Part shown: piece after piece, positions 22,940 to 35,222 of the stretch
How positions within the stretch are numbered: position 1 is the stretch's first letter
How the letters are laid out: every line of letters starts with the position of its first letter
Notes under the pieces: model-generated
What the model saw: only the letters and a program-made list of their open reading frames with translations
Databases searched by the model: none
What the model was told of the DNA's origin: nothing
Assembly (NCBI GenBank): GCA_011799875.1
Contig: CM022303.1
Coordinates: 299,348,362-299,412,361, forward strand
DNA length: 64,000 nucleotides
From: Thinopyrum elongatum
Lineage: Eukaryota > Streptophyta > Magnoliopsida > Poales > Poaceae
Reading direction: 5' to 3'
Position numbers and translations under genes: made by a program

Positions 22940-24290
22940 GGGGTAAGTAAATGGGCCCGAGCCCTATCTCCATTCAGGAGCCTCCCTACACCGACGTAAA
23001 TAGGGATACGCCCCCCACAACATGCCCACCCGAGTCGCACTCTACGTGCCTCGTAAGCACAACTTCGCGCTCAAAATACCATGGGCAGCTGTGGGGCCCA
23101 ATTAAACTAAACGCCAAGTGTTTGGCTCAACCAAGCTATGGTCACACACGTCTTCAGACGTCAACAGGTACTATCCAGGACCTATCCAGCATTAAGCTAG
23201 AACAGCATGGCGACTTCTCAAGACTCTTTGTCAAGGGCCCATCGGCTGATTATCACCCCCTCCACGGAGTTCTTCTTCCCAACAGAAGCAAAGGCGCAGA
23301 CGTGCAACAGGGCACAGTAGGGGCATCAACTCACGCATCAAGGCTTGTGTAAACCTTTCGTCTGTATAACTTTTTTCCTACAAAGTACCTATAACAGTTC
23401 CTTCGGCAATTTGAATTGTACGGCTAGATGTCATGAGCTCATTGGAAATAAAGACCAGCTTTTATGGTCCTCTCGCAGTCATTTATATTGCACCTTTTTT
23501 TCCGCTCTTCGACGTCGCCATAAATCAGTTCGGCACACATTTTCTCTAAGATGCAATCGGCTAATAGACCCGGGGCTCGATTGTAATACTCGCCCTATGC
23601 ATCAAGTCCGGCACTATCTTTTCTCTATGTGTTCGGCATCTCGGATATTGCATTATATGAATCGGTTCTGAATTATGTCTTGTGTCAATAGTTGGGTTCC
23701 CGGCTCCTGTGCTTACCTTCTTACGTTCCGCACATTCAGCTAAGAAGGTAAAGGGAGAACCACTGCGATTGTACTTCTGAGTAGCCCCGTTAAGTACCTA
23801 AGTGGAGAAAGCCAAAAACTGACTGTCATAATAAGTGAGAACTGGTCGGCAATCCAATGGCAAGTGTTAAACTAAAAATCGATGGCGATTACCCCGTGTT
23901 ATACGAAGGGTTTGTCTTTGCACAAACCACGTGATAAAGGTATATACCTCGGCTCTCCTGAAAATAACAAAACACTGGGGGCTAGTCACTAGCCCCCATA
24001 GTCAAGCTCCTATGGCTAAGTGAAGGTAATAAAACTGCATAGTCTGATTGCCTTCTTTCCCTCATGCACTACCGCCTTCGGGCACTGAGACGTCGGCTAA
24101 GGGTCATAGGGCGGAGGATGAAACACCCCTCATAGCATCTACATGGGGGCTGAAGCCGACGACTGGTAACTTTCAGATTAAAAACGACCGCAGAGGAGTC
24201 AAAATAAAATTACAAAAGATACAAGTATGATAAACCATACAAAATAGCTGCATTATCAAGCAAAAGGTCCAATTGTCATTTAACACATGA
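22940..24290. other. Non-coding spacer between the protease and the antisense gene
   Basis: Short frames only, none with recognisable motifs. It contains GGGGGCTAGTCACTAGCCCCC (23978-23998), an inverted repeat also seen in Z near 5728. No reverse transcriptase fragment is visible. Confidence 0.6.
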
Positions 24291-27200
24291 TAGTACGCTC
24301 ATTCAAGGATTACATTTTTCGGACACTGGTCATCTATCGCCCGAGCACCATCCATCACGATGGGGAAATACTGCTCGGGACATCGATGTTCCTTTCCAGC
24401 AGGCGGGGGACCGGTGGCCATCTTGACTGGCTTGATCTTGGGCCAGTGCACCATGGTCTTCGCGAAGGCCATTTGAGCCCCCTCGATGCACACGGAGCGC
24501 TTAACAGCATCAACTCGGGAAGCAACATCGCACAACTTCTGCACCAGGCCGAAGTAGCTGCTCGGCATTGGCTCTGAAGGCCACAACCGGACACAAAGGT
24601 CCTTCATGGCCTACTCCGCCATCCGGTGCAGCTCCATAAGCTGCTTCATTTGATTACTCAGGAGGGGAGGGTGTTCGGGTGCCTAGAATTGCGCCCAGAA
24701 TAGCATGTGCTCGACATCACCCTCCCGAGCTGCATAATGCCTTGTCGCATCCGGTGCACTCCTCGGGAGCTCCGCAAATGCGCCTGAGGAACGCCAGACT
24801 CGTGTGAGCAATGCGAACCTGTGGCCGCCAAAGACACTCTACAGTAAGTACGGCTTACCATCTGCAATTTGCTTTACTTGACAGAGATCTTCTCGGGCAC
24901 CCCACGTCTCCGCCGTCGCCTCCTCGATCTCCTGCTTCACCTTGGATAGCTCGGTGGCTTGACCTTTATTCTTCTGCTCAAGGTCCTCACATTTAGTGAT
25001 GGCATCCTTGAGTTCCTGCTCCACTTCGGCCACTCGGGCCTCATGCTTCTCACTGACGGGTTTCACCGTCTTGAGTTCGGCGGCCGCTAGCTCGGCCGCC
25101 GCCTTCTGTTCGGCCACTTCTTCCTTTGCCTTCTTCAGTTTGGCCCTCGACTTGCGTGGTGACAACTTCAATCATAATTAAGCAATCCTTGCTCAGGGAT
25201 AACCCCGAACACCTTGCTTGACAAGGAAAATACAAATCACTAAGTCTCCACTCGACTAACCTTGTGCTTCATCAAACCGCTTGTTGACAAGGTCGAGCTC
25301 CTTATCGGAGCTTTTGAGCTTCTGATTCATTTCGGCCAGCTCTGCGGCATTGGCAGCCACCGCCAAAGACGAGGCCTACAAAAACAAAATGATCACATTA
25401 TTCAGACTCCCGATTCAATGATTTTTGATCCTCTGGCAGGTTTTTCAATCCTGACAGAGTCCCGGGGGCTGCTATATACGAGGACTAAAACTTTGTTCAC
25501 AAAATCCGCTCTATGGAAAGAATATTGCATGGCTTACCTCGAAGCCCGTCAGGAGGCCACCAAAGGCTTCCTTCAATCCGCTGTTAATGGACCGAATACT
25601 TCGCAAAGCCACACCCATCAGGGTGCGGTGCTCCGCAACGATGGAGGAGCCATTCACAGCCTCTACATCATGTCTGGCCACCCAGCCGCAACTTGATCTC
25701 CGGTGTTTGGCGCTGGTGACGGGGGCCCCGGCTCCCCCTTCGGTGAAAGGCGGAATTGACGCCTCCGGGGGCCTTGGGGGCTCTGGAACCGTCTTTCGGG
25801 AGGGCTTGGATTGACCGAGCTCCCTCTCCTTGTTCACCAGGCGGGATCCTCCTCTTGGTCTTCGGTGACCTAGGTGTTAAACCCGGCCATGATGTCGTCA
25901 CCACCACCTCCCGTGTCCGGGCCGGGAGGGGTCCTTCGGGTCAGCACCTGTCAGGTCTCCCCGATGACCGGAGCAGGCATAGAATGCGACAGTCCCACTC
26001 TCCGCCGGTTCAGCAGGCGGAGAAGTCTCCTCTGAGACTTGATCAGTGGGGAGGTCGCACGGTGGGCTGTAACATGAAATGCACATATATTATCAATAAT
26101 AGACTAATGAAATAAGCGCTTGGGGAATCTCCGGATTCGTACCTTTCGGCGGGGGGCTTGACCCTGGGGTTCCTCTTCGGAACCTCTTTGGACGCTGTAG
26201 ACTCCTCATCAGAATCCGTGCTGTCATCGGGCAGGACCAACTTGCCTGCACTGCTTTTTCGGGGCGTGGGGACGCTGCTCCTCCTCGGCGTCGTCCGACG
26301 CCGCCCTCCTCCTCGTACGGGAGGAGTCACTCTCCTCCCCGTCCTCTTCCTACTCCCCCTCGTGAGCAGATGGAGCTTGGGTGTCCCCGGACTTGGTGTC
26401 TGGATGTACTCTTGAGCGGAGGCCTTCCCTGGCCTACCTTGCCTCGTTCTTCTTCTTCTTCTTCTCTTTCTTCTCTAGCGCCTTGTACGGCGCAATGGTC
26501 AGCGTCTCCTCTAGCAGGGCCGACATGGGGTCTTTGGGCAACGGGGCTGGATCGTTGATCTGCTTGGCCTTGTCAAGCCAGCCCTATGGAGGTGAGAGAG
26601 AAAGGGTTAAATCTCCTACGAAAATACAAACATCCGAACATAGAACGGATAAAACTTCATTACCTCCTTAGGAGGATGCGTGGCGTCGAGGCTGATGTCT
26701 TCCTCGTTGGCCGGCCACGCCTTCTGGGGCTTGAACAACACCTTTCACATCTTGTCGTGGGTGGTGCCATAGAAGCGAAGCACGGTGGCTGTGTTCTCGA
26801 GCTTGTAGGACCACATTGGGGCGGACCTTTGTTGGCAGGGTAGAAGGCGTCGGCAGAGCATCACCGGAACCATATTGGTCAATTTGGCGCCTGCCTTTAT
26901 CATGTTGGAGATGCGCTTCTGCAGAAGCTCCACCTCTGGGGATGACCCCCAGTCGAGGCCCTTCTTGGTCCACGAGGTTAGCCTTGTGGGGGGTCCAGAT
27001 CTAAATTCGGGAACCACCACCCAGCTGTCTTCGCGTGGCTCTGTTATGTAGAACCACTCCTTTTGCTAGACCTTGATAGTCTCTATGAAAGTGCCCTCCG
27101 GCCACTCAACCCAGGCGAGTTTACTGGTCATCGCCCTGCCGCAGTCCGCCTGTTGGCCATCGACTATCTTCGGCTTGACATTAAAGACCTCCAGCCACAA

Positions 27201-27533
27201 GCCAAAGTGCGGCTGGACCTGCAAGAAGGCCTCGTAGATGACGATGAAGGCCGAGATATGAAGAAAAGAGTTCGGGGCCAGGTCATGAAAATCTAACCCA
27301 CAGAATAATATCAGCCCCCTGACAAAGGGGTGGAGCGGGAAGCCTAGTCCCCGGACGAAGTGGGGGATGAACACCACCCTCTCACCTGGTCGAGGCGTGG
27401 GGATGACCTGGCCCTCCTCCGGGGCCCGGAGAACGACATTGGCCGATAGGTAGCCGGCGCGCTTCAGATCCTCGATATCGTCATTGGTGACGATGGAGGC
27501 CTCCCACTTGCCTTTGGCACCGGATCCGGCCAT
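24290..27533 (-). pseudogene. Antisense gene of the Fatima-like element ('putative gypsy type transposon' family), multi-exon, broken
   Basis: On the minus strand the first exon runs from ATG 27533 (MAGSGAKGKWEAS) to a GT donor at 26663. It is 290 codons in one frame with stops at 27068-27066 and 26747-26745. It carries HFVRGLGFPLHPFVRGLI, GLWLEVFNVKPK, TSWTKKGLDWGSS and CRRLLPCQQRSAPMW. These match what I know as the 'putative gypsy type transposon' domain (PF04195). Later segments are a basic/acidic linker (26330-26100), a Pro/Gly-rich part (25907-25700) and an Ala/Glu/Lys coiled coil (25171-24839), ending near 24299. It faces gag and ends in the element's middle. Function is unknown; it may be structural or regulatory. 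Confidence 0.7.
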
Positions 27534-28176
27534 GGCCAAATTAAGGGAGTGTCTTGAAGGGATTTCTTGAGGAAGAATGGCACAGGGCACTGGAGCTCTG
27601 TAGATTGGAAAAAGCAGTGGCGAGAGGAAGGAGAAAGCGTGCGGGGATAGTTGTGGCTGTTTCCCTTTTATAAGCTATCGCGATACCAAGAGTCCTTTAA
27701 CCGCGCCGCGGGCCTCGCCGCTTCCCGATTTAATCGTGGCATCATGCGCGAATGGGATAGTCGAAATCATTTTTTTACTATGGATAATCGAAATCATTGA
27801 TCATATCCCTTAAAACACGGGCCACGATCCCCACCTTGATGAGACATGCCAATGGAGAAGCTGCATTGAACTGCGCATCGAGTGCTCACAACGGTTCGGT
27901 GTTTGTGACCGGCCGTGACCTTTCGCTGAAAGTTGTCAGGCGATGGCACTATTCACACTTGAGCAGTTGGCCTTCGAGGCTAAGCAAATATCAATAATTC
28001 AGATTCCGGATACCACCTAATTGGGCACATAGCCGAACTTGGCAGAGTAGCTTTTAGAGGCTCGGCCAAGGGAGATTGCTCCGAACACATAGGGGGAGAG
28101 GAAATCGCCCGCAAGCCGGACATTGCAGATGCGGAAGTGATGAGGCACCGGAGTTGAAGGCTAGTTCAGGGGCTAC

Positions 28177-28510
28177 TGAGGGAGTCCTGGACTAGGGGGT
28201 CCTCGGGCTCCCGGCCTTCCTTTTGTGTGCCAGACAGGTGGGACACTATATGACTATCACAAGGCCGAGCTACAAGGCGACTCCATGTCCGGACAAGAAA
28301 CCCTCAAAGTCTTGGTGTGTCCTCCAAGTCAAGATAGAAGATTCAGCATGTTTATTCCCTTGTTGTAACCAACCTTGTGTAACCCTAGTACCCCTAGTGT
28401 CTATACAAACTAGAGGGTTTTAGTCCGTAGAGGCTAGAACAACAACCATCATCCTATTCGCCTAGGGTTTAGTTCATCTGATCTCGTGGTAGATCGACTC
28501 TGTAATCATC
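28177..28510 (+). repeat. 3' LTR of the Fatima-like element, first part
   Basis: It starts TGAGGGAGTCCTGG after CAGGGGCTAC and matches 9405-9738. It is interrupted after TCATC (28506-28510) by element G and resumes at 39171 for another 159 bases, through CGAGATCTATCGG to the end TTTTGACACCGACA at 39329. Confidence 0.88.
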
Positions 28511-29424
28511 TGTCGTGGGAGAACACGATCACCTATGGGGCCATCGGCCCATTGTGGTTTTGTAAGGGGGGAGGTCACGTTGCACAAAGAGCGGAAGCCA
28601 TGAGGCAGCACGACGATGAGGACTCTGGTGGTTTTTACCCAGGTTCGGACCGCTGGGAAGAGTAAAACCCTACTCCTGCTTTAGTAGATTGGATGGAGGA
28701 ACTCAAAGAACAGGCAGCACTCAAGCCCGGCAAGGTGGGCTCAGGGAGAGCTGCTACACACGTACAAGTGTGCGAGGGTCCGAATCCATTTCTAGGTAGC
28801 CTTGGACCTCCTTTTATAGCTCAAGGGGTAACCACAATGGCAAAACAGTCTTTATCTGGTGATTAGATAGCTAACAGTGCTATCATACCTAACTCTGGCA
28901 GTTAGGACAAAGTGCATTAAATGCACTACTAGGTGTCATGCTGAGGGTGAAGCCCGACAAGCCTGCCGTGCCGCTTAACCATCTTCTGCTTATCTGTTCG
29001 ACACGCCTCTGGACGGGTGTCATGTGAGGGTAATCTGTCTTTCGACGGGCTACCACGTGCTTAGTGGAGGCCACTTAATCATCTGGAGGCTTGACACCAC
29101 ATTGATAAGTGATTTGCATCGTGGTGCGGTGGAGCGGTGGTGCCCTGGCAGGAGTTCTTGCCCTTGGCAGCCCCGGCAAGCCTGCCAGGGCAATCTTGGA
29201 CTTGCCCTTGGGGTGGTTTCGACCAGGCCGGGCTCTCCTGTCCGGCAAGGGAGTCCTTCCCAAGGTGATGCTCTGCTGTCTTGGTCTTCTTGATCCGCTC
29301 CTTGATCTCACAAAGAATGGTTCCTCTGGCTTGGCCATGCTTTGTATGTGGGTGCCGGACACGTGGTGCCAGCATGCCTGTGTATAAGTCCGGGCAACAA
29401 TCGTTAATGTTTGTTGTACTGACA
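28511..29424 (-). repeat. G 3' LTR (914 bp) with adjacent polypurine tract
   Basis: In plus coordinates it begins TGTCGTGGGAGAACACG and ends TTGTTGTACTGACA. Immediately right, on the minus strand, GGCCTGGGGGCTCC (29425-29438) is the polypurine tract. Confidence 0.85.
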
Positions 29425-29981
29425 GGAGCCCCCAGGCCTAGCCCACACGTGTTGCCGAGCATCATTGGGGTAGGCCCCAACAAATATACAGGCGAGCACT
29501 GGAGCCATGCCACGGTGGGATTTATGTCTCTTTTGATATTCTCCTTGCTTCTTCATTAACCTGTGATTGAATCAGTTTCTGGTTTTTCCGTGAGTCATGC
29601 AGAACGACGTGGGGTTACCCACGTAATGGCCCGTAGGCTACCCGTAGTCACGGGGAGGTAACTGCCATTTCACCCATCCCACTACCCCTGTCGTTTCCGC
29701 CACATACGCTGCATGCATTGCACAGGGTTGGTGGCGGATGCGTAGGGTGCGGGAATGAGTGCCATGGCAGAAAGCTCAGTGCCGTGGATAGGTGCAGGAG
29801 TGCGATCATAGATTCTGGACGTCGTTAGTGATGCAGAGGGACTGGATTGGTGGAGTGGGGCGGTTGCCTTCTGGGTGGTGAGGAGCCAGCCCCCGGCCAT
29901 GCTCTACTATAAAAGGAGGCGTGGGCGAGGGGCTTGCTCACACACATCTCCTTCTTCTTCTTCCAGCATCTTTCTTCCACT

Positions 29982-30938
29982 ATGGCGAGGGGAAGAGGAC
30001 GTTGTCGAACTCCAGCGGTGGTGACGAGAGTCTCTTCTCGGTAGCACCTCCTTGCCCTAGCTGGAGATGCAGTGGAGAATCCAACGCACAAGGTGGTGCC
30101 ACGAGACGCGGGCACGGCCGTCGTGGCGCTCGGGGCCGAGGAGGATGGGGTGGCGCTCTGGTCGCTCCTCCACCGGTTGCCATGGCTACGATGGAGGGCC
30201 ACATCGGGGACCAACCGTTGGAGTTCATTGTCAGGCTGCGCGGGCCTCTACGCAGCCGTCTTCGGCTTTGTACTCCTTTTGCAAGGGTGATGGAGGTTGA
30301 ACAACCATACGCGTTGAAGTTGCACATGAGGGGTTGCTGTAATGGCAACATGCGGGCGGACGTGGAGTTCCCTACACCTCATGTCATGTTTCTCCGCCGT
30401 GGCTGGAAAACCTTCGCTCATGCCCATAGCTTGGTGGAGGGGCACGTCCTCCATTTTAAGTAAATGGATGCAGACCTGCTCTCCATCAAGGTCTTTGGGC
30501 GTTCAGATGCTTGCTTAGGGTGATGCGCGGAGAGCTCGACCGACGATGAAAGCTCCTCCTCGAGCGACAGCGACGAAGAGGACAGTGACGGCGATGACGA
30601 TGACGCCGAGCGGGAGGACGATGGCTCGGACTCCAGCTGAGCACCGGATGCATCGTCACCTTCAGCTAGGCGCCGGCAGCACCATCATCTGCACCTGGTC
30701 TTCTCCCCGGCAGAGCGATTTGCCGCGGGGTTAGGTGTGGATGTCTCCGCCTCCTCTAGTTGGACCCCGGCAGGCTTCCCCATGGATCCGGCTTCGTCTT
30801 CCCTGCCGGTGTCCCTCCTGCCGCATTCCGTTGGTCCTGGCGGTGGTGACCAGGACATCACCTAGCCGCTCTCTCCGTCCGTCTTCTTCGCCCCCGCCCT
30901 CTCGATCTTGTTACGCTGTGTCCCACGGGCCCTGACGG
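29982..30938 (+). pseudogene. B3 DNA-binding-domain-like gene carried by element G, antisense to pol
   Basis: ATG 29982 opens MARGRGRCRTP, but this frame stops at 30042-30044. The main coding frame continues in another register: an Arg/Gly-rich stretch (GHGRRGARGRGGWGG), then a B3-like fold with YALKLHMRGCCNGNMRADVE, VMFLRRGWKTFAHAHSLVEG and HFK. A stop (30461-30463) is followed in frame by MDADLLSIKVFGRSD, another stop after LG, and a Ser/Asp/Glu-rich tail (SSSSSDSDEEDSDGDDDD). The pattern of RGWKTF-AHAH-L-EGH with a later VKVFG matches plant B3 domains. B3 proteins are nuclear transcription regulators. This copy is not functional. It may descend from a captured host gene. TATAAAAGGAGGC at 29909 is a plausible TATA box. 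Confidence 0.65.
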
Positions 30939-31789
30939 GGTCAGGCTGGGCTTCTGCCTAGGCACTCCTTTTGCCCTCTTCACCTCCCACTGTAGCTCCT
31001 GGGAGGAGAGGGACAAGAAAGGCATTACGGGGCACTTATCTTTTTTCAATCTAAAACATGCAGGCACTTGCCAAATTTTATCTTAAATTATGTACCCTTC
31101 CATCCATGTTTGTACTCTGTATGATCTGTACTTGTTTATCCGTGTATTAATGAAAAAAGAAATGCTTGTCGGGCACTTGTGCATGTATCATGTTCATGCT
31201 GAGGGTCGACTCCTCAATACTTCCAAGTAAACAAGAGTTTCCCGACAAGATATCTTGCAGGTCCCTCCCATTGCTGCCGCAGGGTTCAGCCTAGCGAGCT
31301 AGGAGCATGGGAGAGAACCAGCCCCTTGTCAACCATTTCTTCCAAATGCCACTACGACCAGCCTGATTGAAGGAATCTTCGAATCCGAGGATGGGAGCAC
31401 AAATGTTTAAGGGTGACAAGGTTTTTCTATGCACAAGTTTTTCACATGGAGGTACACTATGGATGGCTAGGGGAACTTATCTGATTTATGTTGCAGGGGG
31501 TCGATACACAAGCTTGTTCTCACTTTATCTCCTTGGGAGTTTATCTGCAGCAGGAGCCTTGTAGTTAGTACAGGGAAAAAATAACAGCATACGACCCTCT
31601 CTAAATGATCATAGCAAAGTCATACTAAAATATACATGCATGCAAGTTTTAGGTGCCAACGCTTCGTTTTATTATCTTTGCACAGGGTCTGTGTCTGGCT
31701 TTGTACAAAGGGTTACTTGCCCAGCGGCAATGCTTGTGCAAAAGGTGGTTGCCGGGAACTGAGCCCAGCAGCCGTGTCTTACAGGTAGA
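30939..31789. other. Non-coding part of element G between the B3-like gene and integrase
   Basis: About 850 bases without a credible gene. TGTATTAATGAAAAAAG near 31142 could serve as a plus-strand 3' processing region of the B3-like gene. The segment 31650-31790 is the minus-strand 3' region after integrase. Confidence 0.5.
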
Positions 31790-33240
31790 ACTTGCGAAGA
31801 TGCTCAATATTCCATGAGTTTTTCACTTGAATGCCATCTTCAGTCTCCAGATGGACTGCGCCAGGTCTGGTGACTCGTACTACCCGGTAAGGGCCTTCCC
31901 ACTTTGGCGTCAACTTGTTAGAACCCTTGCGGACTGAACACGCCTAAGGACAAGGTCGCCTTCCTCAAGGCTCCGGGCGTGGACCCTGCGGCTATGATAG
32001 CGGCGCAGGGCTTGCTGGTAGCGTGCAGCACGCACAGCGGCCCAGAGACGATCTTCCTCGAGGAGCACAGCATCGTCATGCTGTAGCTGCTTTTGCTCTA
32101 CTTCATCATAGGCAAGTACTCAAGGTGACCCGTATATGAGTTCTATGGGGAGTACTGCTTCTGCCCCCTACACTAGGGAGAAGGGAGTCTGCTCGGTAGC
32201 TCGATTTGGTGTCGTCCTGAGAGACCAAAGAACCACCGGCAGCTCATCGATCCAACGCTTGCCGCATCTCCGCAACTTGTCAAAAGTTCTCGTCTTGAGC
32301 CCTGGCAGCACTTCAGCATTCATCCTCTCAACTTGCCCATTGCTCTGTGGGTGAGCAACAGAGGTGAAGGAGACCTTGCTTCCAAGGCTTTGGATATACT
32401 ACATAAAGGTGCGGCTCATGAACTGGGTGCCATTGTCAGTGATCACTCTGTTGGGAACCCCAAAGCGGCACACCAATCCTTTCAAGAACTTGACAGCTGA
32501 CTGTGCAGTCACCTTCCTCACTGGCTCCACCTCAGGCCACTTTGTAAACTTTTCGATTGCAACGTACAAGAATTCAAAGCCCTCGGTGGCACATGGGAAG
32601 GGGCCCAAGATGTCGAGCCCCAGACCGAGAATGGCCAGGACAAAGGGATCGTCTAGAGAGCTTGAGCCGGCTGATGAATGTTTTTGGAGTGGAACTGGCA
32701 GGCTTTACACTTGGCGACTAGCTCAGTTGCATCTTGGAGGGCTGTGGGCCAGTAGAAACCCTGCCAGAAGGCTTTTCCAACCAGGGCTCTTGATCCAATA
32801 TGAGAGCCACACATACCCCCGTGTATCTCTGCCAACAGCTTCAGTCCATCTTCCCGGCAAATGCACTTCAATTTCACATCATTTGGCCTTTTCCTGTACA
32901 GTGTATCATCGATAAACTGGTACATATTTGACCTTTGGGCTACTCTTTCAGCTTCTTCTTGCTCTTCGGGAAGTTCTCCTATTTGAAGGAAATGGACTAT
33001 GTGCTGCGCCCAAGTTGGAGCTTGCGGCTCGACAACAAGGACTAAAGGCACCTCCTCATTCGTGGGAGCGCTCACCTCGACCGCAAGAACTTGTGGTTCC
33101 GCGGGAGGGTGCTGCTCACCAACCAAAGTTGGGTTGTTCCCGGCAACCTCTCTACCAGTGGCTTCAGGAAGCCCTGTCGGGAGATACTTGCCGGAGTCCA
33201 ACACTCTTCTCTTTCTGGCCATCATTGAACGGGACACTGA
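31790..33240 (-). pseudogene. G integrase: zinc-binding and catalytic core regions, broken
   Basis: Minus-strand 33240-32653 is open. It carries a linker, then YRKRPNDVKLKCI, HGGMCGSHIGSRALVGKAFW and CKACQFHSKN, the H-H-C-C zinc-binding module. The catalytic core starts at about 32608 (FEFLYVAIEKFTKWPEVEPV) and includes FGVPNRVITDNGTQF, where D of TDNG is the second catalytic Asp. Downstream, fragments of the SNGQ-ER segment and of the LPVVLWSLRTT region can be read in shifting frames down to about 31850. Stops lie at 32655-32653 and 32399-32401. Integrase would insert the cDNA with the 5-bp duplication seen around the element. Confidence 0.8.
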
Positions 33241-34380
33241 TGGTTGAGTTAGGTGGAGGACAAAAGTTCCTGGTTCCACAGGGAGATTTTGTGCGGCGCA
33301 CTTTGATAAGTGATCAGCAATGTTGTTCTCTGCACGTGGCACGTGCTCTGCTTGTAACCGATCAAAGTGTTCTTCCAACTTTCTCACCTCCTCTACATAT
33401 GCCTCCATCAACGGACTCTGGTAATCTTTATTGACTTGTCTCTCACCACGAGCTGCGAGTCCCCACGGATGATTAATTTCTTGATTCCCAACTCCACTGC
33501 AATTCTCAGCCCGACAAGGAGCCCCTCATACTCAGCAGTATTGTTGGTGTCCTTCTCCCGGGGAAAATGCATTTGAACCACATATTTGAGATGCTCCCCA
33601 GTGGGCGCAACAAGAAGCACGCTAGCTCCAGTGCCCCGCAACAAGAAAGCTCCATCAAAATACATGATCCATTCTTGAGGCGCCTCCTTGCCGGGGATAA
33701 CTGTCTCTGGTACTTCTTCATCTAGAGTGGGCGTCCATTCTGCAATGAACTCTTCCAGTGCTCTGCTATGAATAGTTGAGATACTTTCGTACTTCAGGCC
33801 AAAGCTTGACAACTCTAGCGCCCATTCAACTATCCAGTCGGTGGCTTCGGGGTTCCTCAATATGCGCTGCAGCGGGAAACGGGTGACAACTGTGATCTCG
33901 TGGGCTTGGAAATAGTGGCATAGTTTCCTCGAGGCCATGATAAGGCCGAAGATCAGCTTTTGCACTCTGGAGTACCTTGACCTAGCCCCCTGTAACAGGG
34001 AGCTGACAAAGTACACTGGCCGTTGCACCACTTTCTTCTTTGCCGCGGTTTTGGGATTGCCTTCGCTAACTTGCTCTGCTTTTCTTTGATCTGTGTCCAA
34101 TTCTACTGTGACTGGTTCAGTTTCGTCTCCGGAGGGGACAGTTGCTGCAGTTGCTTCCTCATCCACTTCTCGTTGCGCCACCAGCGCTGCACTAACCACT
34201 TGGTTCGTTGCTGCTAAGTATAGCAGCAACGGCTCTTGTGGTTTAGGAGCGACTAAGGTGGGAGCAAAGGAAAGGTAGGCTTTTAGGTCTTGCAACACTG
34301 CTTCTGCCTCTGGGCTCCACTTCATCGGAACTGCCTTCTTCAAAATTTTGAAGAAAGGCAAGGCACGCTCGGCAGACTTG
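33241..34380 (-). pseudogene. G tandem RNase H-like domains
   Basis: The first (reverse-transcriptase-linked) RNase H region spans about 34330-33780: LLYLAATNQVVSAALVAQRE, RPVYFVSSLL, YSRVQKLIFGLIMASRKLCHYF. The second begins at about 33690: MYFDGAF, NNTAEYEGLLVGLRIAVELG and IIRGDSQLVV, giving D, E and D of an archaeal-type RNase H site. After a frame change near 33411 it ends with RAENNIADHLSKCAA. Two RNase H modules in one polyprotein are characteristic of Tat-lineage Gypsy elements. The enzyme would remove RNA from RNA-DNA hybrids. The frame break falls between the third and fourth catalytic positions. Confidence 0.8.
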
Positions 34381-35222
34381 GAAATGAACCTACTCAGCAC
34401 GGCAACGCATCCAGTTAAATGCCTCACATGCTTGACAGTCATGGGTGCTTGTATCTTCTCGATCGCTCTGATCTTGTCGGGGTTGGCTTCTATCCCTCGG
34501 CGAGACACAAAGAAACGAAGTAGCTTGCCGGAGGGGACACCAAACACACACTTCTCAGGGTTTAACTTCAAATTGATCTTGTGCAAGTTTGCAAAGGTCT
34601 CTTCCAAATCTTGAATGAGTGTTGATCAGTCCTTGGTTTTCACGACTATATCATCCATATAAGCTTCTACGTTTCTGTGCAGCTATGGTTCAAAACCAAT
34701 CTGTACTGCTCTTGCAAAAGTGGATCCAGCGCTCTTTAACCTGAAAGGTATGCGTACAAAGCAGTACGTGCCACATGGAGTTATGAACGCAGTCTTCTCT
34801 TCATCTTCCTTGGACATGAATATCTGATGGTACCCGGAGTACGCATCCAAAAAGGAAAGCAGATCACACCCGAAAGTGGAGTCTACAATCTGATCAATGT
34901 GCGGCAGGGGGAAAGGGTCCTTCGGGTACGCCTTGTTCAAGTCTGTGAAGTCAATGCAGAGCCTCCATTTCCCATTTGCCTTGTGCACTACCATTGGGTT
35001 CGCTAACCATGTTGGATGCAGCACTCCTCTAACCAAACCAGTTGCTTCAAGTTTCTTGATTTCCTCGGCAATGAATTGCTGCCACTCTAAAGCTTGCTTT
35101 CTGACCTTTTGCTTGACGGGCTGAGCGTGAGGGCAGACAGCAAGGTGGTGCTCGATTACCTCCCTGGGAACACCGGGGATGTCAGATGGTTGCCAGGCAA
35201 ACACATCGACATTCGCCCACAA
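34381..35222 (-). pseudogene. G reverse transcriptase, two in-frame stops around the YMDD site
   Basis: Minus-strand 35222-34683 is open and includes RVLHPTWLANPMVVHKANGK close to LCIDFTDLNKAYPKDPFPLP, SFLDAYSGYHQIFMSKEDEE (the first catalytic Asp) and TPCGTYCFVRIPFRLKSAG. A stop at 34685-34683 precedes the catalytic AYMDDIVVKTKD (about 34660-34625), and a second stop follows directly after it. The frame then reopens at 34607 through NLKLNPEKCVFGV and the thumb region (HVRHLTGCVAVLSRFISKSA). All three segments share one frame, so the damage here is nonsense mutation and not frameshift. Confidence 0.85.

Noticed and set aside
23978..23998. Inverted repeat GGGGGCTAGTCACTAGCCCCC as a transcription terminator
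   Set aside because: Bacterial-type terminators do not apply in a plant nuclear genome, and the same sequence recurs in Z as part of the element body.
26158..26415. Plus-strand Leu/Arg-rich frames in the antisense gene of the Fatima-like element
   Set aside because: They mirror the Glu/Lys-rich minus-strand exons; no motif and no splice support.
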